NCBI GenBank assembly: GCA_934045905.1
Contig: OW203761.1
Span: 30,740,964 to 30,804,963, forward strand
Length of the DNA: 64,000 bases
From: Leuctra nigra
Lineage: Eukaryota > Arthropoda > Insecta > Plecoptera > Leuctridae
Direction of reading: 5' to 3'
Under the pieces are notes generated by a model, which made no database searches, was not told where the DNA came from, and saw only the letters and a list, made by a program, of their open reading frames with translations. Positions 46,101 through 55,990 of this stretch are shown in pieces. Made by a program: the position numbers and the translations under genes. Numbering within the stretch: position 1 is the first letter of the stretch; each line of letters opens with the position of its first letter.

Positions 46101-47812
46101 AAATTAACTAAACAAAAAGCCATATATACGTAGAATATCCACAAAAATAATTGACTTGATATTTACAACCCTTGGGTAGTAAATCGAGCGTCAAATACAG
46201 TAAAATTTGCAAAATTATACTCGATCTTCAACCCCTGATTTGAAGGTCACGCAGAGGGTGAACGACAAACATTATGAGGACCAAAATGATAGACGGAAAT
46301 ATGTTGAAGAGTACAAAATTTACTGGAACCCGTTATCTTGATTCGTTTGGTAATTACAGCGAGTTTTGAAAGAGCTTACTTGAGCTATTTTTACCACTCA
46401 GGCCAATAATCAAGGTCATGTAACTTGAGAAGGGTGAATCTGAAAAATCTGAAAAAATTAATTTGAGCTCAACTAGTATCAAGTTACAACTTAGCAAATT
46501 TTAAAAATTATCAAAAATCATGCCGCAACGACCATTGGACGTTTTTCCGCGGAACGACCCCTTTACAATTTGGTTAGGACTACTTATGAAAAACTGCGTA
46601 TAGCGGCGTTCTTAAACTCGGCGACCCATGTAGCGAATTTAGCGAGAAAATGGCGTCCGCTACATCAAATTCCCACTAAGTTTATGAACGATTTAACTTA
46701 GTTTTGCTAGATGAATGTGGGGACAAGATTTTATAACATGGACGTCGTTGTCAAAGCAATAATGCAATAAACTGTAACGCAATAAACTACGCAATAAAAC
46801 GTTATATTATATTACCTCTCAGCTTTATCAACATTTCATCATCGACGCATAATTGACAATTTAAACCATTGAAACACTATCAACATAGACAAATTACATC
46901 GTTTTGTATCCATCTAGTGAATAAAGCAAAGATTTTTTTGCTAGAACCGCTAGATAGCCGCTGTAAAGCTCTGAGATTATGAACACTTTTGATGCACAAA
47001 ATGTCGCTACAGCGCTAATTAAATGAATACTAGATGTCCGCTGTATATATTCGCTGATTTCAAGAATGCCGCTTGTGGTCCTAAATATTTGCTTTAAATG
47101 ATCTTTCATGAAGAATAGCAAAGGTTTCATTCTAATCGGTCAACCCAGTTCCGAGATATGGCAACACATCAGTTTTCAAAATGGCTGCTGAACTTACTGC
47201 ACTGCCACATAGAATTTATATCTATAAATTGGAATATTGATTTAAAAAAAGCATTCATAAATTTTAATCTGATTTAAATGAAACATACCCTTAGTCTACT
47301 GTAAATTAATGCTTGTCAAATGATAAAGTTCATTCTCGATTAGAATAGCAAGTCGATCACGTCGTTCATTGGTCGGTCACATGAACACTGCCCTGTCAAT
47401 GGCAAGACTTTCTTCTTTGTATTATTGAAATTGTATAAAGTATGTGAAATACAATTGATTTATCTTTATCTACAGTTGTCTTGTACATATTCTTTGATAA
47501 TTGATATTTACATGTGTAGGTTTACAAATGCTCGCTTGACTACAGTAGTACACGGGCTTGCTATTCTAAACAAGAATGAACTATAGCAATCTTATGAACA
47601 CACATTGGATAACATACAATTTGTATAATCTCCAGGCTGTGTTTTACTACGTTTTCTGCCACCCTGCATCTCCAGACATCTTTGAAATCGCTACAAACTT
47701 CCCGAAGCGTGTGCTGTCATGCCGGGGAGAGGCAGGTGGCCCAGTGCAAACCTTGCAAAAAGCTGGTCTCTGCAGTCGAGAGGTTTTGTTTGTGTACGAC
47801 CTTGAAGCATAA
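29329..47812 (+). CDS. FAF2: FAF2 / UBXD8, UBA-UAS-UBX p97 adaptor, 8 exons
   Basis: Exons: 29329-29379, 30409-30733, 34238-34424, 34652-34825, 38427-38522, 41889-42060, 44107-44250, 47636-47812. Phases match and the product is 441 aa (human FAF2 is 445). The N-terminus carries a UBA domain (about 5-48, ILQFQDLTGLEDMGVCREVL). A hydrophobic hairpin at about 90-119 (YILSFVVQVCYNTFYNIFY) inserts into ER or lipid-droplet membrane. The UAS thioredoxin-like domain follows (about 128-275, GTYSQALNDAKQELRFLVIY), then a charged coiled coil (EEKERQRREEQARR) and a C-terminal UBX domain (about 355-441). In other animals FAF2 recruits p97/VCP for ER-associated degradation and controls lipid-droplet turnover. 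Exon 7 ends in an unusual GTTCGT donor. Every domain boundary is conserved, so the gene looks functional despite element-filled introns. Confidence 0.97.
29498..29771 (+). mobile_element. MITE M, copy 2 (FAF2 intron 1)
   Basis: Same TIRs as 2993-3250 (CCCAACGTCTATA), flanked by TACTA on both sides (29493-29497, 29772-29776). Arms of about 100 bp include CACTTCGTGACGTCA. Confidence 0.88.
29815..30185 (+). repeat. Repeat E, copy 1
   Basis: Starts GCGTTCTTAAACTCAGTG; shares long blocks in reverse with 46606-47076 (GCTAGGTGGATGCAAAATGG, AATTGTCAGTTATGC). Confidence 0.7.
30957..31478 (+). mobile_element. Helitron-like family-2 element
   Basis: 5' TTAGCGAGCGTAGCGAGCG; 3' TCAACGCGTTACAATGAGCG then TTTTCCTAG. 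It lies in FAF2 intron 2. Confidence 0.6.
31571..31925. mobile_element. MITE with ACTCGCATATAAGCCGC ends
   Basis: TIRs GTATTTACTCGCATATAAGC and GCTTATATGCGAGTGAATAC are about 330 bp apart. No ORF. Confidence 0.7.
32225..32377. mobile_element. Short TIR element
   Basis: ACACTGTCAAGTAACT and AGTTACTTGACAGTAT about 110 bp apart. Confidence 0.5.
32785..33578. mobile_element. MITE G, copy 3, split by another element
   Basis: Left half 32785-32857 and right half 33511-33578 join into a sequence like the intact copy at 25035-25175. Confidence 0.75.
32858..33510. mobile_element. TIR element nested in MITE G
   Basis: Ends CAAAGATAATTAAAGCA with TIRs of about 115 bp per side. Flanked by GTAACAC (or GTAACACC) on both sides. 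No ORF of note. Confidence 0.8.
33797..34182. mobile_element. Long palindromic MITE, PIF/Harbinger-like
   Basis: TIRs of about 170 bp start AGAGGCAAACGGAAGCGAAC and leave almost no loop. Flanked by TTA on both sides, the 3-bp duplication typical of PIF/Harbinger. Ends 55 bp before FAF2 exon 3. Confidence 0.8.
34976..35070. mobile_element. Mini-MITE of about 95 bp
   Basis: TIRs GGTCGGTGACAGGCAAAGAT / complement, continuing to GAACCC. Confidence 0.75.
35170..37230 (-). pseudogene. Non-LTR retrotransposon remnant, split by a hAT element
   Basis: Minus strand. 37230-37083 encodes ADDVLIWGESGEELQEQINR, the reverse-transcriptase catalytic Asp-Asp motif. 36066-35170 includes LGVESLGFKMGRERLCWFGH and GRPREKW. 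It is 5'-truncated and frame-broken, of the same family as 7618-8110. Confidence 0.85.
36067..37082. mobile_element. hAT-type element inside the non-LTR remnant
   Basis: TIRs CAGGGGCGAAGCGT / ACGCTTCGCCACTG. Exact 8-bp duplication AACCTAAG (36059-36066 and 37083-37090). It retains a 45-codon frame at about 36799 (METDVDNDVIDYLF...) that may be the start of a lost transposase. Confidence 0.9.
37560..38393. mobile_element. TIR element with a 15-bp target duplication
   Basis: Ends are AAGTCTAGATCGTGGTTG and CAACCACGATCTAGACTTC, then GC-rich GCGCGCCGCC on both sides. TTAGTAGTTACTAAG is repeated exactly at 37545-37559 and 38394-38408. Class unknown. Ends 33 bp before FAF2 exon 5. Confidence 0.8.
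38891..39830 (+). mobile_element. hAT-type element carrying a CGGBP1-like gene
   Basis: Ends TAGAGCTCCG ... CGGGGCTCTA with an exact 8-bp duplication AACATAAC (38883-38890, 39831-39838). Subterminal AACGAAATT- and GCGAAAT-like repeats. Its only notable ORF is the zinc finger at 39412. Confidence 0.88.
39412..39594 (+). CDS. CGGBP1-like / BED-type zinc-finger protein, 60 aa, element-borne
   Basis: The frame MPKPTVTAASRASEFRSDGF continues to LLMCRFCNCRLELKCKDTLM and KHVACKRHSEF, then a stop. Cys-X2-Cys and His-X5-His fit the BED/CGGBP1 finger, a DNA-binding domain derived from hAT transposases. A Met 14 codons upstream is possible. Human CGGBP1 (about 167 aa) binds unmethylated CGG repeats; this product stops just after the finger. 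It lies inside an element with intact TIRs and target duplication in FAF2 intron 5. Whether it is transcribed, or merely the remnant of a transposase N-terminus, is unknown. Confidence 0.65.
   Translation: MPKPTVTAASRASEFRSDGFYVSDGKLLMCRFCNCRLELKCKDTLMKHVACKRHSEFLLK
40145..40186. repeat. (ATT)n microsatellite
   Basis: About 13 ATT units in FAF2 intron 5. Confidence 0.95.
40381..41515 (-). pseudogene. Non-LTR retrotransposon, reverse-transcriptase C-terminus
   Basis: Minus strand. A 250-codon open frame (41423-40671) begins near WFNDNRLLIQDEKTNFMHF and has FLGITIDKNLNWKSHCSKLL, the usual C-terminal reverse-transcriptase region of Jockey/CR1-group elements. Upstream frame (NITITGKTKLNLEENAK) extends to about 41515. 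The 3' end is a (GAACT)n tail at 40381-40403. It is 5'-truncated, but the open frame suggests a recent insertion. Confidence 0.85.
42168..42358. mobile_element. MITE J, copy 1
   Basis: TIR CTACAGTTCGTTTTTCCTAT; inner arms GTTAGGCCGAGAAAG. The matching copy is at 48649-48828. It starts about 108 bp after FAF2 exon 6. Confidence 0.75.
42437..42970 (+). mobile_element. Repeat K, third copy
   Basis: TIRs TTAACGTGGCACGTTCACTC and GAGTGATCGCGCCACCTTAA; internal blocks shared with 3668-4230. Confidence 0.65.
43268..44073 (+). mobile_element. Helitron-like family-2 element, full copy
   Basis: 5' TTGAGCGAGCGAAGCGAGCG; 3' hairpin CGCTCA-loop-TGAGCG then TTTTCCTAG. It ends about 33 bp before FAF2 exon 7. 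No ORF. Confidence 0.7.
44812..46562. mobile_element. 1.75-kb palindromic element N
   Basis: Two arms of about 850 bp are near-perfect inverted copies (CGTTGCGGCATGA..., GTGGTAAAAATAGCTCAAGT..., GAGTCACTAATCGAGCA...), meeting near 45690-45740. No ORF of note. Confidence 0.85.
46606..47076 (-). mobile_element. Repeat E, copy 2
   Basis: TIRs AGCGGCGTTCTTAAA / AAGAATGCCGCT. Body matches 29815-30185 in reverse. Nested in copy D. Confidence 0.7.
47330..47560 (+). repeat. Repeat F, copy 2
   Basis: Direct match to 28385-28650; ends about 75 bp before FAF2 exon 8. Confidence 0.7.
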
Positions 47813-48648
47813 TCACAGTATGTATTGACATAAATCCAGAGCTCAGCATTGCACTTTCTTGCAGTTTCTCGTTTATATTCATTTTGTTGCCAGTAGTAGG
47901 TAGGTACCTACTTAACATTGCATTTATAGAACCTTTCTTAATAACCACGAAATAATTTTATCAACTCATCTTATTTTTAAGTAGGCATAATATGGAAATA
48001 TGTTTTGTATAAATTAGAGATAACTCACTGGATAAATACCTAAATTATATTTCTTATTTCTTTATTTAAAAGAATTATTGTGAAATATGGCCATGTTTCT
48101 GGCTATAATATACATCAATCTGTTCAAACAATATACAGCAACTTCATATAATATTGATAAGAAAAGCCAAAAGTTCACTCATAATAAAGGCTCAATCAGT
48201 CAAGTAAAGTTACTAGACTGTTTAATAATAACTTATAAAAGCAGTTAGATTAGGTAGTCTTGATTTCGGTACTTTCGGTACTTTCGGTAAATCCTAGTCC
48301 TGTCAGCACGATAGGTACAGGCACTTGACATGCTCCCTTAGTGGTCGTCAAGTTACTGGTCCTGGTCGAAGATATTCTACAATATCTGTGTTAATTTATT
48401 GGGTAATTTGATGTTGACTGTGGTTAATTTATTTGTATGGGTCAACTACATATTGTATAAGTGTGAATCTTCTAAGTTTGTACTTTTTTTACCATACCTA
48501 CTAAAATTTTATATACAAAAATAGACTTTAGAAGGTAAGTAGGTACCTACTATGTATTACAGCATCCATGAATGTTCATACATTTCCATGTTATTGACAA
48601 AGTACTTGTTTCACCCCTCTGACGTAGCCTGCGTTATGCATATTGTAA

Positions 48649-48828
48649 TATACAGTTCGTTTTTCCTATGTTTAAACTCGCACCAGACAGAGCCACCTCT
48701 GTTAGGCCGAGAAAGACTTCATTGCGCGCTCACCTTGCAAATTTGTAGTCTTTCTCGCCCTAACTGAAAAACTGACCATCAGCACATGATCAGCACGAGA
48801 ATTCAAACAGGAAAAACAAACTGTAGGT
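48649..48828. mobile_element. MITE J, copy 2
   Basis: ACAGTTCGTTTTTCCTATG ... CAGGAAAAACAAACTGTAG with GTTAGGCCGAGAAAGAC inner arm; 3' of FAF2. Confidence 0.75.
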
Positions 48829-49560
48829 AGTATGTATATAAATAGATAAGATGAATATTTCGAAATTATTTGTATCATTCATAAAAAGTAGGTACCTACA
48901 CTTAAAGTTTAAACAGATGGAGACAAATTAAGAAGGTACCTATTTTATGTTACACACTACAACCATGTTTATATTTAGTGTGAAACAAACGTTCACATGT
49001 TTGCAAACACAGATTGTTTCTACTCTAGAAAATAGCCTGTAGTTAATTACATGTTGGTCAGCTTGTTGAATTGTAATTGATAATCCTAACTTTATATTAT
49101 TTTTCCTATGTAATACTTGGTAATATGTACCTACTATAAATATTTGTCTTAAACATTAAAATCATTATGTACCTGTGTATATTATACAATTAATAAGTAA
49201 TAATGGGTCTTTTGCAATTTATCAGCAACTCAATTGCCTTTTGTTATGTGTGCCCAAAGAGGCTGACATTATTTATAATTTTTAAATCTGTTAGGATTAT
49301 ATTGCACTTGATTTTTAAAATAAAACATACAAGCAGGGTCACTACACTACAGCTAGCTCAATGAGCAGAATTATTCCATGGTAAGACGGTTGTAGATTTT
49401 TTGGTTTTCCTTTTAGTATTTAAAACCAATGTCGAAGTGTAAACGTAGCTTTAGGCTTAATATCTGCAGGTAGTATTCCGTATGTTTCCCTGTTTTGATT
49501 CAGTATGCACGCGGTGAATAAATAATTAAGACTTATACAGGGCTGCCACTCAGTCACTAA
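48829..49560. other. FAF2-MDP1 intergenic, unassigned
   Basis: AT-rich. An AATAAA at 49319-49324 could serve FAF2 but is 1.5 kb past its stop. No gene found. Confidence 0.4.
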
Positions 49561-49571
49561 TTATCACTACT

Positions 49572-50453
49572 AGGAAAACGCTCGGTGTAACGCGTTGATG
49601 AGCGAGCACGGATACGCGCAACACCTCGAACCGAAATTCTGTCGATCGAAAATGTCATTAAAAGCCAATAATTCTTGAATTTCGTCTCAGACTTGTATAA
49701 AAATCTCAAATAATTCCTTAATATTGGTCCCTTAATAGCCATGCAAAGTTTTAAGTTGATTGATTGAACCTTTATGATTGATTAGTTCCTTGTTAATTTT
49801 AAAAAATCACAGGATTTTCTTCAAAAGAAATCCTGGGACCACTCATATGATATTAGTGTGTGTACACAATATCAAATCGTTATAGTTTCATATACGTTTG
49901 AAAGTTTATGCTTTAACTACCTTGGAACTGAGAGTCGAAGTATGCGGTGATCAAATATTTTCGAGAAATTTGACAGTCAACACGCAAAATGTTCGTAAAA
50001 TGTCAAAAACTTTTGGATTTAAATACAGATTAGTCTGAAAATTGTCAAAAATACAGCTAATGTTGGTCCCAATGACCATGCAAAGTTTTAAGACGATCGG
50101 TCAAACGGTTCTAGTTTAAATTTCAAAAACACAGGAAATATGGGTTTAAATTTTAACCAATGGGTGGATTTGGCTGAAACTTTGTAAGATTGGGAAAAAT
50201 GTTGGTCGTAATGACTTGTCAAAATTTCAAGTTGATCGGACCAACCAATCTAAAGATAACTTTTTTAAAATTTGAACCTATCACAGGATCCCTTTCAAAA
50301 ACGATCCCAGAGACCGCATAGATTACGTTAGTATGTGTGCAAAATTTCATATCGATTGGTTGTGCGGTTTGACCTGGGCAGTGCAGACAAAAAAACAAAA
50401 AAACACAGAGAAAGTGCTATAAGAGTACCGTGGTGGCGCTCGCTCAATAAGTA
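49572..50453 (-). mobile_element. Helitron-like family-2 element, minus strand
   Basis: Its 3' end is CTAGGAAAACGCTC (read in reverse) and its 5' end GCGCTCGCTCAA at 50453. Body has repeated GATCGGTCAAACGGTT-like units. About 880 bp, no ORF. Confidence 0.65.
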
Positions 50454-51580
50454 ACTTCTTTTCCCTTGTCACTTTAATTAGCTTTTATAGCAAATTAGTC
50501 ACTTATAGTCACTATTATTGGCTAAAATAGTAATGAAATATAATTATTTGGTTTTTTGTTCATTAATTTTTAATTTTCTTCTGTCTTTCAACAATTAATT
50601 TCCAAAAAATCTCAATTCTTCAGCATTATTGTTTTAAAATTGGCGCTACTTTGACTTGAAAAATAAACGCGAAACAACGCGAAACATAACTTTGAAATTA
50701 ACGTGCAATTTACAAAAAAAATTCTCTAATTTCATTTAATTTGTCACTATTTTAGTCGCTTTCCAGTCACTTTTTGTCACTTTTTCCAGTCGTAGTCACT
50801 ATTTAATATTTATACTATTTTTGAGAACCAATGTGAGTGGCAGCCCTGCTTGACGTTTCAAGTAAGATAATTATTTCTTGTGAAATTATTTTTGCAAGAA
50901 ATATTTCAAAAATTCCAACACAAAGAAAATAATTCTGCTCATCGAAATTAAGTATTCTATTTTTTTATACCTACATACCTACCTATAATAAATTTGGCAA
51001 TGCACAAAGTAGAGGGGATTTATTTTGTGCAACCCATATATTTTTATATCTGGTTCCCCACCAGCCATTACAATAATCCACATTTTGTTTGTAATTTAAG
51101 TACAATGTGGGAGAAATAAGCCTAGATACGGCATACCATTCTTACTCCCTTGATAATATGATGAAGAGGTGCGGAGCCGGATCTTTGTGATATTACCAGG
51201 CTTCCAGTGCATTGACTGCGATACTTGTTGCTCTCTTACTACTGTGCAACAGGCCTGTTGGGTACAAGGTTTTGCCATCGTTGAATTTGAGGAAGCTTGA
51301 ACTGTCAAATTAAGGCTGGCTAGTTGGGATGGGAAAATCTATTTAAACCTCCATGGGAAAACAATCAAGTAATGATTCAGCCAACTCAAGTAAGCAAATC
51401 AAGAATCAAACTGCCAACTGCCTTGTTAGTGCTTAGTAGTGCAGTTACTTGGCAATGCACAAAGTAGAGGGGACTGCACTGTAGTGACCGCACTGGAAAC
51501 TCAACACCGCCTGCTAATTAGTTCAATTAGGTACATATCTTTCAAGGCATCTGTTGGGAGAGTAATTTTATGCAAGCGCT
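50454..51580. other. Unassigned intergenic stretch
   Basis: AT-rich, no gene. GGCAATGCACAAAGTAGAGG occurs twice (about 50995 and 51451), hinting at an unidentified repeat. Confidence 0.4.
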
Positions 51581-51584
51581 TTAA

Positions 51585-51962
51585 GACGGCTGGGTAGTAA
51601 GTTTGTTCTTGAAGAGTTTTTAATCGATGTTTATCAATATCTTTTACCAATGTAATTGTTAACAAAATAAGGCTATGTACGAGTATTCAGAGCAGTTCAA
51701 TGAAAATAATTCCATAGCTTGTAATGTTTTATAACATTTACTTTGTCCTACTGATGTTTAGTGCCCGAAAATGAGTAAAATTATGGTACTAAACATCTGT
51801 TGTACAAAATAAAACTAATAACTTATTCCTATGAAATTATTTTCATTGAACAGTTCTGAATACTCGTACAAAGCCCTATTTTGTTAACAATTACATTGGT
51901 AAAAGATATTGATAAAAATCGATTAAAAATCTCTTCAAGGCCACGCTCACTACTCAGCCCTC
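51585..51962. mobile_element. TIR element L, intact copy
   Basis: GACGGCTGGGTAGT ... ACTACTCAGCCCTC with TTAA on both sides (51581-51584, 51963-51966). Arms of about 170 bp. The TTAA target suggests piggyBac- or Kolobok-type mobilisation. Confidence 0.8.
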
Positions 51963-52113
51963 TTAATTCAGTAAGTGAACTATCAGATTTTACTTTAAAG
52001 TACCTACATTACACTCCTTGAATTAGAGATTGAAAAATTGGCCCTTCTTTAACTTAATAAATAGGAATAACTATATTCTGATTAAAATTTATTTATTTTG
52101 CAATAAATTACTT

Positions 52114-55100
52114 CTACGTAGCTTTAAAAGCTGTTAGCCCATGTTCTATCACTTTCCAGTTAACTCCATGTTCAACTAGGATTGACATCACTCCATGACT
52201 AGTAAGATCTCTGATATTTCTCTGTTCGTCATCAAAGAAAATCATGTCTTTAAAGGCGATGTTTGATTTCTTCTGTATTCGATCGAAGTGGGTTTTTTTA
52301 CAGCCCGGATATATTTCCTTAAATGTGAAATATTTGTTCCAATCAAATAATTCCAATAACTGCTGGGCTCCATCTATTTCACTTGTACGTGATGCCAGCC
52401 CTAACTTATACCCATCTTTGTAAAGCTTCTCCAATATGGCAGGAACTTCAGGATAATAATCTATCCTCTTTCCCATGTGGTCAATGACATTTCCTTTCTT
52501 GTCTTTCTTGAATGGTGGGCAAACATGCGTGTCAACCCAGAATGGCCAGAGCGTGTAGTCTAAAATATAAATCAATTGATGCACTTTTAAATTACAAATG
52601 AAGTTTAGATGATTCATATAGGTACTTGTAATTTTGTGAACATGGGATTATTGTTGACAGTTTGGTTTAAACTTTAAATTCATAAATTTTTATTCTTTAA
52701 TCTGTCCTCCAGATGAAGGTTATATGAGGTAAAGAGGGTCCTCTTACTAATTGTTATTTAAATTAATGTTACATGTCAAAGTTAGATCACAATAATTTAG
52801 TGATTTCTCTGTGGTATTGATTGACTGTGGTGTCGTTTTGGAGTGCCGTTTTCGTTCCTCCATCATCAGGCTAGTATTGGTTGAATGGGATCAGGGGTGG
52901 CTATTTAAACCTGAACCGGCTTCTTATTTCCATTGGTCTGTTGTATCAATTCCTGTTCAGTGTTCTGCGATTGGTTTCGGTCAGGTAGCAGGGGGCTGAG
53001 GTAGCAGCTTGATGAACTGCTTTATAAGTTCACACTACGCTACATGCCATTTTCCATTATCTCTTGTGCAGGATGGTGGCTGAGTTGCGGTTTAGCTCCG
53101 TCTGTGCCACCATGATTCACTCAGGCTATTGCAGGCTTCCACTCGTACAGGAAGTGGATGCAGTTGTCCTGCTTTCTGATGTGTGCCCCCCCCCCCCCCC
53201 CCCTCCCTCCCCGGTGTGCCAGGCGCGGTTGCCAAAAGTGACGAGCAACAGTGATCAAGCAGAGGCCGCACAATAACAGCAAGCAGGACTGCGGTATCTG
53301 TGCATAGAAGTCTGCCATGACCTGCATCATGGTAGAACCGACGGAGCCGACACTCACCGCAGTCGCCGCCCAGCACAGAAGACGACATAATACTCATTAG
53401 AGTGTGAACGGTTGAAGCAGTTCATCAAGCTTTCACCAATAGCGCCATTGCTGCCGCCCATTCCCCCCACCACCTAACCCTAAAAATCAGGGAGCAGGAA
53501 ATGATCCAGCAGGCCAATGAGAACTAGGAAGTAGGAACACAAGGCTCTATGAGGCATAAATGCCTGCCGCCTGATCCCGACTGACATTTCCCAGCTGGAA
53601 GATGTAGCGCCACCGTACCACAGAGTATGACATAATATCTCTATACACACAGTCATCTGTGAAATTATCGATTGACCTCAAATTAATTGTAGCACATAAA
53701 ATGATCACCGTTCCATGCTTAGGTACTCCCGATATTTCTGACAGATTGGCAAAAAGTTGGGTAGAAAAAGTGCTTTATTATTTTACACAACTAGGTCCTA
53801 CTTGTTTTAATTAATGTTGTACTTTTTACTGAACTTCAACAAATAAAGGAGTGCCTGACTATACCACGTTATGTGGAATATTTGTGCGTTCAACAGACAT
53901 TCCAAACTCCATAAATTGTAATTCATGTTATTACATGAACTTTCATACATGAAACTTTCTTAGTTCACACGTGAGTTTTGGATTGGGGATTCGGAACTTC
54001 AGCAAAATTGGGAAGTTATGACAAGTATTGGTTTTAAAAGTGTTAAGGGGGGGATCTCCAAAATTCACTCTTCGTGAGAAATCGTTCAAAATCGTTCAAC
54101 AGTTTTTTCTCAGTTTAACAATGCAACCATGGAAATAGTCATACTGATATTTTTTAAAGTTTAATAAGCATGCTATCACTGCTATAAGCTGCTGTTGTAA
54201 TAATTGAATTTTTTGGGCAGCTGTCAGATGACCGTTGTCTTTATATGTAGTAGTTAGCAGAGAGTTAAGACAAGGGTTATATCCCATCCCACTTAGGTAT
54301 AGAATATTTTAAAAACTACTATATCGTGTATCAGATGCAATATTTTATTATAACATTTTTAAATGTATGGACATTTTAACGAGCTACAAGGGTTTCACTG
54401 CTTTATTTTTACAAATTTTTACCATCTGAAAAGTGCAGTTTAATATGTAAAATTGTGTTGCCATGGTGAAACGGCCTTTTAGAAATTCAAATTTCTTTGC
54501 AAATTGTAGAAATTTTCAGAAGACCATGATTATATCGCTAGACCCTCCTTAATGTTACGATTCAATAAATCGATTTGAAACTCCAATATGTAGTTGGGAC
54601 ACACATTTATTTCTTGATTGGCTTTTGTAATATTTTAGCATCACTGTCCGAAGTTTTGAAAATTGTTGCATCACATGAGGGCTAATCGTAACCATTCGTA
54701 ACTAACGCTATTTTATACTTCTTTACTGAAGCTTCAAATATAGAGAAAAATTTTACCATCAAAATTCTTTGAAGAAACCATTAAAATTTTGATTTTTTTT
54801 TTATAAATTTGTATTTGTATTTTTTTATTGTTTTGTCAATATCAATAGAAAACATCGTTAATTATCTAGTTAGCTCTGCTTTTCAAAAATTTTCATATGC
54901 AGTACCGTGCTCCAAGTACTACCTAGGTATCTATTATGGTTATGATCCATTGTTGAAAAACTATAATAGATACTTGGATCATGGTACTGCATATGAAATT
55001 TTTTGAAAAGCAGAGCTAACTAGATAATTTATGATGTTCTCTATTGATATTAACATAACAGCAAAATTATCTTGAAATAATCTAAATCTAATCTAAATCT

Positions 55101-55331
55101 ATAGGATTTAATCTAAATCTATAGGATTTAGATTATTTCAAATCATTCCAATCCAATAATGGAATATTTAAAAATGATGTTTCATATCTCTAAAAAAGCA
55201 TGTAGGTTACCAATAGAGAATACTAACTATTACACAATTTAATCACTAGGTATGTAGGAAGAAAAGAATATTGACGAACCCAAATCGAACACCATTAAAA
55301 CCGGTGTATGGTGTTTATTTGAAGTTGCCAT
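52114..55331 (-). CDS. MDP1: MDP1, magnesium-dependent phosphatase 1 (HAD family), 2 exons
   Basis: Exon 1 is 55331-55280 and exon 2 is 52559-52114, joined in phase 1 to give 165 aa (human about 176). The join creates the HAD catalytic motif FDLDYT (nucleophile Asp16, acid/base Asp18). It is followed by family-typical LWPFWVDTHV, LASRTSEIDGA (motif II region) and MIFFDDEQRNI (motif IV Asp-Asp). The family acts on protein phosphotyrosine or sugar phosphates, and fructosamine-6-phosphate has been proposed; substrate here is unknown. Exon 1 has a rare GTTCGT donor. Two overlapping AATAAA hexamers (minus strand, 52088-52097) lie about 20 nt past the stop, implying a very short 3' UTR. The 2.7-kb intron holds inverted-repeat elements. 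It diverges from COX17. Confidence 0.93.
53007..53433. mobile_element. GC-rich TIR element in MDP1 intron
   Basis: Ends AGCTTGATGAACTGCTT ... AAGCAGTTCATCAAGCT, then GTTCACACT / AGTGTGAAC. It contains an 18-C run (53186-53203). Confidence 0.7.
54836..55054. mobile_element. Palindromic MITE in MDP1 intron
   Basis: Arms of about 95 bp (TCAATATCAATAGAAAACAT, AGTTAGCTCTGCTTTTCAAA) with a short loop. Confidence 0.8.
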
Positions 55332-55990
55332 TTCGGGAGCAGACAGTTGTGTTGAACTAGTCGAATCTCCTTAAAAACCGTGCTCCTTTCCTTGTGCGTC
55401 ATTAATAAAATTAAAAATGGTTGCAACTTTCAGAACTTTTGCAAGGTTGGCTCCTCATACGTCCTTGACCGAGTTGCATCATCATTGCATGGCCATCATA
55501 ACCCAGGATGGGTGTGACTACGATCCCGACAGCCGGGACTTTCAGGTTAAAAAAATAGTCCCGACCGTAGGTTTTACTGGGCAGCCTAAGGAATAAAACT
55601 CTCTATGGGTAGACAAATTCGAACTGGGCAACTTAAAAAAAATAACTCTATGGTTAGGCAGAATTAAAACTTGTGAAAATTACAAATAAAAAAAAATGTG
55701 CTCCCGGCCGGATTCGAACCGACGACCTCTTGCACCGTGGTCCAGCACGCTATCCATAGCGCCATCTGGACGGTCATACTGAAAGCCGTTCTTAACCAGT
55801 ATATAAATAAACAAGGCCAGTCGGGACTATTTTTTTAACCTGAAAATCCCGGCTGTCGGGATTTTAGTCACTACCACCTAGGTATCATACATAACCTAAC
55901 TTGCGGAAAGAAAGGGTTTTTGACAGACTGTTGTGACAGTTCAAATCATTGTACTTTACTTACTACTTTGATATTAAACTAATTAAAGTT
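55332..55990. promoter_or_regulatory. Probable shared MDP1/COX17 promoter region
   Basis: The two start codons point away from each other across 659 bp, so this stretch must hold both promoters. More than half of it (about 55508-55876) is a TIR element with a tRNA-like core, leaving about 175 bp next to MDP1 and 115 bp next to COX17. No TATA box stands out. Confidence 0.55.
55508..55876 (-). mobile_element. TIR element with tRNA-like core
   Basis: TIRs of about 50 bp (ATCCCGACAGCCGGGA, AGGTTAAAAAAATAGTCCCG). On the minus strand 55775-55703 looks like a tRNA: A-box-like TGGCGCTATGGATAGCG and B-box GGTTCGAATCC. The acceptor ends do not pair, so a working tRNA is unlikely. Confidence 0.7.

Larger units (their letters stand above)
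44297..47230 (+). mobile_element. Helitron-like family-1 element, copy D, truncated
   Basis: Hairpin head 44297-44705, then family-1 sequence broken by palindrome N and repeat E. It resumes at 47080 (TTTGCTTTAAATGATCTTTC) and stops near 47225 without the 3' hairpin. It lies in FAF2 intron 7, 47 bp after exon 7. Confidence 0.75.

Noticed and set aside
53064..53397. Overlapping frames on both strands in the GC-rich patch
   Set aside because: They contain translated poly-C/poly-G runs and lie within a TIR element; no conserved motif.
55703..55775. Functional tRNA gene on the minus strand
   Set aside because: A- and B-boxes are present but the acceptor arm and anticodon stem do not pair properly.
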